DNA of 36,650 nt from an uncultured Peptoniphilus sp. (GTDB lineage: Bacteria; Bacillota; Clostridia; Tissierellales; Peptoniphilaceae), in the NCBI RefSeq assembly GCF_946222045.1, contig NZ_CAMILN010000016.1:1-36650 (forward strand), written 5' to 3'. Within the stretch, counting starts at the first letter, position 1. Every line of letters starts with the position of its first letter. Positions 23,696 through 29,806 of the stretch are shown piece by piece. The notes below the pieces were generated by a model. The model saw only the letters and a list, made by a program, of their open reading frames with translations, was not told the origin of the DNA and searched no databases. A program made the position numbers and the translations under genes.

Positions 23696-24079
23696 ATGGA
23701 ACTATCAAATGGAGAATTAATGGTAATGGAAGTTTTATGGGAAGGTGAATGCTTAGATGAAAACGGAGAAATCCAAGCTCTAGAATTATCCAAAGTATTA
23801 AAGGAAAAATATGACTTGGGCAAGACATCTTGCTACACATTTTTGGGCAGGCTTTTAGAAAAGGGAGCAATAACAAGGAGGTACCCTAAGTACACAATAA
23901 AGCCAATAGTTACAAGAGAAGAAGCTTTGCAGAAACAAAGAGAAGAAGCAATAGATAAATTCTTTCAAGGTTCTTTTATAAGTTTTTGTAAAACATTTTT
24001 AAAGGATAAAAAAATAAGTAAAGAAGAAATTCAAGAGATGAAAAATATAATTAAAGATTTTGAAAATGCAGAAAAATGA
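23696..24079 (+). CDS. BlaI/MecI/CopY-family transcriptional repressor
   Basis: 127-residue winged-helix repressor. The start used is ATG 23696 after AGAGGTGA; an upstream in-frame ATG lies inside the promoter. The family pattern is clear: LSNGELMVMEVLWEGE (about 3-18), the recognition helix GKTSCYTFLGRLLEKGAI, the wing RRYPKYTIKPIVTREEA, and a C-terminal dimerisation half. In BlaI/BlaR systems the membrane metallopeptidase triggers cleavage of the repressor. Here the stop codon overlaps the start of an M56 peptidase (ATGA), the same pairing. It probably represses its own strong promoter and the genes behind it. Confidence 0.88.
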   Translation: MELSNGELMVMEVLWEGECLDENGEIQALELSKVLKEKYDLGKTSCYTFLGRLLEKGAITRRYPKYTIKPIVTREEALQKQREEAIDKFFQGSFISFCKTFLKDKKISKEEIQEMKNIIKDFENAEK

Positions 24080-25446
24080 GAATTGGTCTAGTAAGTTCAG
24101 CACTTATTTATAAAAGTTTAAAGTCTATTTTAATAATATTTATAATTTTAATTTTTAGAAAGAGATTAAATTTAAAAAGTATTAAAGGTGCCAATACTAT
24201 ATTATGGACTCTTCTTTTAATCTATTTAATATTTCCAAAAGATATACTATTCAGTTTAGAAACCTATGAAGGATCAAAATTTATAAAAATAATTTTTGCA
24301 CCATCAATTTTGATAAATCAAGCAGCAATAAATATTACATACAAATTTCCGTCACTATCAAGGATTAATAGGATAGTTGGTTCAATTTTACTTGTTATTT
24401 ATACACTATATCAATTTATAAAATTTAAAAACGTTATTAGTCATTCTTATGAATTAAAAGAAAGAACCCATTTAAATAAATGTCTAAAAAAATTCAATAT
24501 AAAAAGAGAAGTTAAACTTTATATTAATGATGAAATAGACACCCCTATAACTTATGGAATATTTAGACCTAAAATAATTTTACAAAAAAGCATTTTGAAA
24601 GACTGGGATTTATTAGACCATGTATTAAATCACGAACTAGTACATATAGAAAAATATCATATTTTACTTAGTCACTTAAAAAATTTAATAATATGTTTTT
24701 ACTGGTATAATCCCTTTTTAATACTTAGTTTAAAATATTTTGAAGAAGATATAGAGATAAACTGCGACAAAATAGTTATAGAAAAAATTGGAGATAAGCT
24801 AGAAAACAGGAAAAATTATTGCCAGTCACTGCTTAAATTAGTAGAAAGACAAAGAGGAAATGATAAATTTGTCTTAAATTTTAGCCCAACTAGAGAAAGG
24901 ATGTTGACCATGAAAAATTGGAAAAAAACAATGTCAGGTACATTTACTTTAGTATTTTTATTAATGTTGTACATACCCGTAATTACAAATGCCGTAGTAG
25001 ATGAAAACGAAGTTATTTCAGATACAAAAGAAATAAAAGAAGTTTATGTAAATGTGGACAACATAGTTGAAGAAATAACAGATGAAGAGTATGAAAAGTT
25101 AGATTTATATAAAATTCCAACTAATGAATTAAGATCAGCAAATGTAGATGAAAAAATTAGAATTGAAGGATTAGATCATGAGTCCTATACATTTAATATG
25201 AATTCAATTTATGGAAAAGACCACAATGGATTTACTGTGAGAATGAGTGATATGTATTGTAAAGGCGGAGTCGATTATACAGTTATCATACAAGAAAATG
25301 GAAATTTAATATATGAGGCTAGATTTGATAAAAGTACAAATTTAAAAATAAAAGCCAATAGTATAAGTAAGTATAAAGTTATTATAATTAATCAGTCTGT
25401 AAATCCTTTAACCTATAAAATAAACATAAGTAGTTATGTAAGATAG
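24076..25446 (+). CDS. M56 (BlaR1-like) membrane metallopeptidase with novel outer domain
   Basis: 456-residue membrane protease. Hydrophobic segments lie near residues 10-28, 42-56, 98-116 and 205-225. The zinc motif is HELVH (His186, Glu187, His190), followed by FEEDIEINCDKIVIE, the usual M56 third-ligand region. A last helix (about 288-310) leads to an outer domain of about 145 residues. In BlaR1 that domain is a penicillin-binding sensor. Here it is short, beta-rich in appearance (repeated hydrophobic strands ending in YKINISSYVR), and has no SxxK, SxN or KTG. It should sense some other ligand or envelope state, transmit it to the zinc protease and lift repression by the upstream BlaI-type protein. 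The start overlaps the repressor stop. Base composition is very AT-rich. Confidence 0.82.
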   Translation: MRIGLVSSALIYKSLKSILIIFIILIFRKRLNLKSIKGANTILWTLLLIYLIFPKDILFSLETYEGSKFIKIIFAPSILINQAAINITYKFPSLSRINRIVGSILLVIYTLYQFIKFKNVISHSYELKERTHLNKCLKKFNIKREVKLYINDEIDTPITYGIFRPKIILQKSILKDWDLLDHVLNHELVHIEKYHILLSHLKNLIICFYWYNPFLILSLKYFEEDIEINCDKIVIEKIGDKLENRKNYCQSLLKLVERQRGNDKFVLNFSPTRERMLTMKNWKKTMSGTFTLVFLLMLYIPVITNAVVDENEVISDTKEIKEVYVNVDNIVEEITDEEYEKLDLYKIPTNELRSANVDEKIRIEGLDHESYTFNMNSIYGKDHNGFTVRMSDMYCKGGVDYTVIIQENGNLIYEARFDKSTNLKIKANSISKYKVIIINQSVNPLTYKINISSYVR

Positions 25447-25455
25447 GGGGAGTAT

Positions 25456-25497
25456 ATGAGATATTTGAATCCACAGAGGTATAAGAATGGAGATTAG
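25456..25497 (+). CDS. 13-residue peptide ORF, in-frame continuation after TAG
   Basis: MRYLNPQRYKNGD starts on ATG 3 nt after a strong AGGGGGAG. It ends at TAG (25495-25497), and the same frame continues KDYYDDDI to TAA. It may be a short peptide, a leader peptide, or the remains of a longer small gene with a nonsense change. I do not recognise the sequence. Confidence 0.3.
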   Translation: MRYLNPQRYKNGD

Positions 25498-25576
25498 AAA
25501 GATTATTATGATGATGATATATAAAAACAAAAAAATTGGTCATACAATTGATATTTTATTTTAAGGAGGAGATTTT

Positions 25577-26326
25577 ATTAAAAAAATATGCTTATTTATT
25601 ATCACTGTATTTTGTTGCCTTTTTATTGGTGCTAATGTTCTTGCAAATGATACTATTAACAATAAAGAGGTATTAGTACCAATTAGAGATTTTTTTGAAA
25701 AAAGTGGCTATGAAGTTAGATGGAGTGCTAAAACTAAAGATGTTCATATCTTAGATGAAAAAGAAAATGTAGTATTTGTTTTTGGAAAAGAAAATCCTAA
25801 AAATAATATTATTTTATTAGGTAACAAATCATACTTTAATTTGAAAGATTTAAAAAAAAGTAAGTTTATTAGTAATATGGATCTTAATAGGGAGATTCAA
25901 ATAGCTTACAAAGATAAAAGATTTTTAAATTTAAAAAAAGGTAGTAGAGTGCCAAATTTTATATATGTAAAAGATAATGAAATCCATGATCTTTACGATA
26001 TATTGGATAAAAATAACAAAACAATAATAATATTTTGGGCTTCTTGGTGTCCAAATTGTGATGAAGTAATAAATTATTTAGAAAACCATAATATTAAAGA
26101 TATTAGTAATGTAAAAATAATTACTATTAGTATAGATAGTATCCCTCAAAAATCCAATCATTTTATAGTTATGAATGATCCAAATAAAGAAACTTTCAAA
26201 GCATTTAATGGAAAATATGTACCTACTACGTATGTAATTTCCAATAATGATATTGAAGATATTATAGTAGGAAGTGACGATATTTTAGGATTTTTCAATG
26301 ATTCGATGTTTTTTGAAGATATTTGA
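25577..26326 (+). CDS. Secreted thioredoxin-fold protein with copper-amine-oxidase-N-like region, ATT start
   Basis: About 249 residues if read from ATT 25577. A perfect AGGAGG (25564-25569) lies 7 nt upstream of that ATT. No in-frame ATG, GTG or TTG occurs until 25841, which would delete the signal peptide and the first domain. N-terminus: Lys-Lys, a hydrophobic core (ICLFIITVFCCLFIG) and a signal peptidase I-type end (NVLA-ND). Residues about 32-85 resemble one copper-amine-oxidase-N repeat (KEVLVPIRDFFEKSGYEVRW). The C-terminal half is a TlpA/ResA-like thioredoxin domain with FWASWCPNC (Cys158, Cys161) and cis-proline VPTTYVI. It probably makes or breaks disulfides outside the membrane. 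Its neighbours are two secreted Cys-containing proteins, so they are likely clients. Confidence 0.82.
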   Translation: MKKICLFIITVFCCLFIGANVLANDTINNKEVLVPIRDFFEKSGYEVRWSAKTKDVHILDEKENVVFVFGKENPKNNIILLGNKSYFNLKDLKKSKFISNMDLNREIQIAYKDKRFLNLKKGSRVPNFIYVKDNEIHDLYDILDKNNKTIIIFWASWCPNCDEVINYLENHNIKDISNVKIITISIDSIPQKSNHFIVMNDPNKETFKAFNGKYVPTTYVISNNDIEDIIVGSDDILGFFNDSMFFEDI

Positions 26327-26355
26327 AAATAAAATAATATAAGGAGTTAAAAATT

Positions 26356-26943
26356 ATGCTATATGAAATTAAATATATTTTATCAAATAAGAGAAAATTA
26401 ATATTATTAATAAATTTGATGTTCTTAATCAGTTTTACATTTATTTTTAATACCATGGTATTTGCATCTTCTACAGATTCTGAATTTTATAAGCAAGAGG
26501 ATTTAATTATTAAGCAAGCTAAGAACTATATTTTAAAGGATAAGGAAGGATATGTATACTTTGATATACAAAAAGCTCAAAAAGATAAAGTTTCTAAAGA
26601 TGTAATAGAAGTTGGAAAAATAGTAAATGAGATTACCGAAAGCTATAAAAACAATGATTTTAGCTATAATAAAAATAGTTTAAGAGAATATTCTTCTAAG
26701 AATTTAGGTAGACTAGGTAGATATGGTCATTATTGCGGTAAAGGGAATGATGGCTGGGACAAAACTCCAATTGATGAGTTAGATGCAGCATGCCAAAACC
26801 ATGATAGGTGTTTTGTCTGGCTAGGAGATAATACTATTTGCAATGAAAGGTTTTGTAATGCATTAGATGAAATAATTAATTATGGAAGTGGAACTGCAAA
26901 GATTAATTATGCAAGGGCTGCTAAGTTAATTTTTTGCAGGTAA
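26356..26943 (+). CDS. Secreted phospholipase A2-like protein
   Basis: 195-residue exported protein. ATG with AAGGAGTT upstream; a hydrophobic N-terminal segment (about 15-37, ending VFAS) is a signal peptide or anchor. The C-terminal 80 residues match the secretory PLA2 signature. A Ca2+-loop-like stretch YGHYCGKGNDG (123-133) is followed by PIDELDAAC (138-146) and the active-site helix CQNHDRCF with His149-Asp150, matching His48-Asp49 of animal enzymes. The usual Tyr52 position is Phe153. Six cysteines (127, 146, 152, 162, 167, 194) could form three disulfides. sPLA2s hydrolyse the sn-2 acyl ester of phospholipids. Streptococcal phage SlaA is a known bacterial example of similar size. Catalytic activity here is likely but unproven. 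A secreted thioredoxin precedes it. Confidence 0.8.
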   Translation: MLYEIKYILSNKRKLILLINLMFLISFTFIFNTMVFASSTDSEFYKQEDLIIKQAKNYILKDKEGYVYFDIQKAQKDKVSKDVIEVGKIVNEITESYKNNDFSYNKNSLREYSSKNLGRLGRYGHYCGKGNDGWDKTPIDELDAACQNHDRCFVWLGDNTICNERFCNALDEIINYGSGTAKINYARAAKLIFCR

Positions 26944-26996
26944 TATTAATAAAAGTAAATATAAAATAGGAATTTTTAAATGTAGGAGTGATTTTT

Positions 26997-27497
26997 GTGA
27001 AAAAAATTATTGGCTTATTATTAGTCTTAATATTAATTCCAGGCGTAACATTAGCAAAAGATGATCAAACTATTCAAAATTCTGCTAATCTTGAAGTGGT
27101 AGAAACTATAATAGTAGAGGAAAATGAAAATAAATTTATTAAACAAGATATATTAAAAGATGGAACAATAGTTGAGTCGGGCGCTATTCTAATCCCTAAG
27201 ATACAACTTTATGATTACAGTGGAGGCAGCTGGGATTCTGGGACATGTTATTCTAATGTAAGAGGTCTTTATGTGTACAAAGAGATTGATGGCAACAGAA
27301 TACAATTCACAGCGGATGTCGCTTTAGTAGATCCAATATGTGGAAATACAAGCAGAATTTTAAGGGGATATGACATTACTTTGAACAGAAAAAGAGGTGG
27401 TTATTTTACCACAACATCACCAGCTCAATATACGGCTTATCATAGTGGTTACAAAGTTTCCTTATATGTTAGTGATGGAAGAATGTGGACTGATTAA
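26997..27497 (+). CDS. Small secreted protein with two cysteines, function unknown
   Basis: 166 residues from GTG 26997. An in-frame GTG three codons earlier overlaps the TAGGAG ribosome binding site and is rejected. Signal peptide at 1-20 (MKKIIGLLLVLILIPGVTLA). The mature part has a charged N-terminal third and a Tyr/Gly-rich, probably all-beta rest (YDYSGGSWDSGTCYSN; ALVDPICGNTSRI; YKVSLYVSDGRMW). The two Cys are spaced to form one disulfide. I recognise no family. It follows the PLA2-like gene by 53 bp in the same direction and may be a partner, chaperone or second effector of the block. Confidence 0.75.
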   Translation: MKKIIGLLLVLILIPGVTLAKDDQTIQNSANLEVVETIIVEENENKFIKQDILKDGTIVESGAILIPKIQLYDYSGGSWDSGTCYSNVRGLYVYKEIDGNRIQFTADVALVDPICGNTSRILRGYDITLNRKRGGYFTTTSPAQYTAYHSGYKVSLYVSDGRMWTD

Positions 27498-27520
27498 TAA
27501 ATATTAATAGGAGAGATAAG

Positions 27521-27919
27521 TTGAGGACAAAACAACTTTTAATATACATTATAAGTATAATAATATACTTAATTTTAGTTTATTTATTAAATAAGCGTAC
27601 TAATAAAAAAAGAACTATGTATGGAATTTCATTACTAAGTTTAATATTATTTGTTAGTCTTAAATTTTTTGGCAGGAAATATAATATTTACTTTTTAGGT
27701 TCTGATAAATTTATAAACTCTTACTTAAATTTAATGTGTATTATAATGAACATTCCTATATTGTATGGAGGGTATGAAACTATAAATTTTTATGTTAATA
27801 AGAAAATTTCTAAGAAAAATCAAGCTTTAATAATTAAAGGTATTTTGATAATAGTACTACTATTTTTAGTATATATTAGTTACACATGGTGGGGTATTGT
27901 ATATTACTTCTTATTTTAA
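27521..27919 (+). CDS. Small membrane protein with about four helices, function unknown
   Basis: 132 residues from TTG 27521 with TAGGAGAG 6 nt upstream. Hydrophobic segments lie near 5-24, 33-50, 66-85 and 104-130, separated by Lys/Arg-rich loops (NKRTNKKRT; NKKISKKNQ), so both loops probably face the cytoplasm. No motif is recognised. It is the last gene of the accessory block and sits behind two exported proteins. Small multi-helix proteins in such positions are sometimes immunity or export factors; that role here is only a guess. Confidence 0.72.
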   Translation: MRTKQLLIYIISIIIYLILVYLLNKRTNKKRTMYGISLLSLILFVSLKFFGRKYNIYFLGSDKFINSYLNLMCIIMNIPILYGGYETINFYVNKKISKKNQALIIKGILIIVLLFLVYISYTWWGIVYYFLF

Positions 27920-27973
27920 AGAGAAATTTAAATTTTGAGCAAAGGTAATAATGAGCAAAATTTAATAAAGAGA

Positions 27974-28004
27974 AGAAAGTTCGGGAGACCGGACTTTTTT
28001 CTTT
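27974..28004 (+). terminator. Terminator ending the accessory block, right copy of 31-bp direct repeat
   Basis: The 31 bp are identical to 23573-23603: AAGTTCGG, loop GAGA, CCGGACTT and a T-run. It lies 55 bp after the last accessory gene. Confidence 0.93.
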
Positions 28005-28050
28005 GCCCTAATTTCCTCTTGTGATAATATAAGACCTAGGAAGTGATAAT

Positions 28051-29802
28051 GTGATTTTAAATAAAATAAGAAAGTTAATGGAAGAAAATAAAATAGATTT
28101 TTATCTTGTGCCATCAAAGGATCCTCATGGTTCTGAGTACCTGCCAGATTACTACAAGGAAAGAGAATTCTTGACAGGTTTTACTGGTTCACAAGGAACA
28201 GCCCTTGTTACAAGAGATGAGGCTTACCTTTGGACAGATGGAAGATATTACATCCAAGCTGCAAAAGAAATAAAAGATTTTGGTTTTGAACTCAAAAAGC
28301 AAGGACAAGCTGGAGTCTTAAATTATGATGAGTGGATAGTTGAAAATATTAAAGAGGAAATGACACTTGGTCTTAATGCAGAATACTTTTCTCATCAAGA
28401 GTTTTCTTCTATTTCAAAGAAATTGCAAAATAAAGACGTAAAAATTATCGACATAGATTTGATAAAAGACCTTTGGGAAGATAGGTATGGCTTTCCATCT
28501 GATGATGCCTTCTTGTTAGACATCAAATACGCAGGCAAGTCTGCAATAGAAAAAATTTCTGAAATAAGAGAAATTCTAAAAAAGAAAAATGCCAAGATGA
28601 CTGTGGTTTCTTCTCTTGTTGACATTGGATGGACCTTAAACCTTCGTGGCATGGACATCAAGGACACACCAGTTTTAATTTCCTTTTTGATAATAGAAGA
28701 AGATAAGGTCCTTCTATTTACAGACAAGGCTAAGACAAAAAAGATTGAGGGAGAACTTTCTAAAGTTGTAGAAATAAAAGATTATTCAGAATTTTATGAC
28801 TATTTAAAAACTTATAAGGGCGAGAAAATTTATCTTGATTCTGCATCTATTAATGAAAGAATTTATAAGGGACTTTGTGACAAGAACGAAATTATCTTTG
28901 GAAGAAATATTTCAGAAGACTTAAAGGCTATAAAAAATGAAGTTGAAATAAAAAATCTTGAGGAAACTTACATTAGAGACGGTGCGGCACTTTTTAAATT
29001 CATTTATTGGCTAAAGAAAAATGCCAAAAACAAAATTGGAGAATATGAGGCTGCTATGAAGCTGGATGGATTTCGTGGAGAGGACCCACTTTATATTTCA
29101 AATTCTTTTGATACAATTTCTGCCTATGGACCTAATGCTGCCATGATGCACTATCACGCAAGTAAGGAAAATGAGTCTATTATAGAAGACAAGGGATTTT
29201 ACCTTGTGGATTCAGGTGGCCAATATTATTCTGGAACAACTGATATAACAAGAACAATTGCTATGGGGGACCTAAGAGAAGAAGAGATAAGAGATTATAC
29301 TCTCACTCTAAAAAGTCATATAAACCTCATGGACGCAGTTTTCTTAAAGGGAACTTATGACCTAGCCCTTGATGGAATTGCAAGATACGCCCTATGGCAA
29401 GAGAGAATGGACTACAAGTGTGGAACTGGCCATGGAATTGGTTTTGTTCTTTCAGTTCACGAAGGACCTCAAAGAATTTCTCCAAGAGACCCTGCAGTTA
29501 GGATGGAAGAAGGAATGATTGTCTCTAATGAACCAGGAGTTTATAAGGAAGGCAAGCATGGAATTAGGATTGAAAATATAATGAGGGTTGTCTACGACTG
29601 TGAAACTGTGGATTCAGTCTTTAATAAATTTAAGACAATTTCCTTCTGTCCCTTTGAACTTGATGCAATTGATGTAAATCTTTTGACAAAGAGGCAAGTG
29701 GAAGTCTTAAATTCCTACCACAAGGAAGTTTTTGAGAAATTAAGTCCATATCTTGAAGGTGAAATTTTAGAATATTTAAGAGAAGCAACGAGAGAGGTAT
29801 AG
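28051..29802 (+). CDS. Xaa-Pro aminopeptidase (M24B, aminopeptidase P)
   Basis: 583-residue metallopeptidase that removes N-terminal residues next to proline. Two creatinase-like N-terminal domains (about 5-310) open LVPSKDPHGSEYLPDYYKEREFLTGFTGS. The pita-bread M24 domain has metal ligands Asp387 and Asp398 (DSGGQYYSGTTDITRT), His461 (GTGHGIGF), Glu494 (SNEPGVY) and Glu508 (IRIENI). A C-terminal extension of about 60 residues makes it the longer, eukaryote-like aminopeptidase P type. The start is GTG 28051 with AGGAAG 7 nt upstream. A -10-like TAATAT lies near 28025. It is the first gene of a unit with uvrC (4-bp gap) and hprK. Confidence 0.92.
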   Translation: MILNKIRKLMEENKIDFYLVPSKDPHGSEYLPDYYKEREFLTGFTGSQGTALVTRDEAYLWTDGRYYIQAAKEIKDFGFELKKQGQAGVLNYDEWIVENIKEEMTLGLNAEYFSHQEFSSISKKLQNKDVKIIDIDLIKDLWEDRYGFPSDDAFLLDIKYAGKSAIEKISEIREILKKKNAKMTVVSSLVDIGWTLNLRGMDIKDTPVLISFLIIEEDKVLLFTDKAKTKKIEGELSKVVEIKDYSEFYDYLKTYKGEKIYLDSASINERIYKGLCDKNEIIFGRNISEDLKAIKNEVEIKNLEETYIRDGAALFKFIYWLKKNAKNKIGEYEAAMKLDGFRGEDPLYISNSFDTISAYGPNAAMMHYHASKENESIIEDKGFYLVDSGGQYYSGTTDITRTIAMGDLREEEIRDYTLTLKSHINLMDAVFLKGTYDLALDGIARYALWQERMDYKCGTGHGIGFVLSVHEGPQRISPRDPAVRMEEGMIVSNEPGVYKEGKHGIRIENIMRVVYDCETVDSVFNKFKTISFCPFELDAIDVNLLTKRQVEVLNSYHKEVFEKLSPYLEGEILEYLREATREV

Positions 29803-29806
29803 ATAA

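Larger units (their letters stand above)
23573..28004. other. AT-rich accessory block bounded by identical 31-bp terminators
   Basis: The segment between the two identical terminators holds seven same-strand ORFs (blaI-like, M56, 13-aa ORF, secreted thioredoxin, sPLA2-like, secreted two-Cys protein, membrane protein). It separates conserved housekeeping units (two-component system; pepP-uvrC-hprK). Codon use is visibly more A/T-rich; for example only 6 of 60 bases are G or C at 24121-24180. No integrase or transposase is present. Confidence 0.6.

Noticed and set aside
26988..26996. GTG at 26988 as start of the two-Cys secreted protein
   Set aside because: It overlaps the TAGGAG ribosome site; GTG 26997 gives correct spacing and a standard MKK signal peptide.
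23573..28004. Composite transposon or phage explanation for the accessory block
   Set aside because: No transposase, integrase or phage gene is present, and the bounding repeats are terminators in direct orientation, not inverted IS ends.
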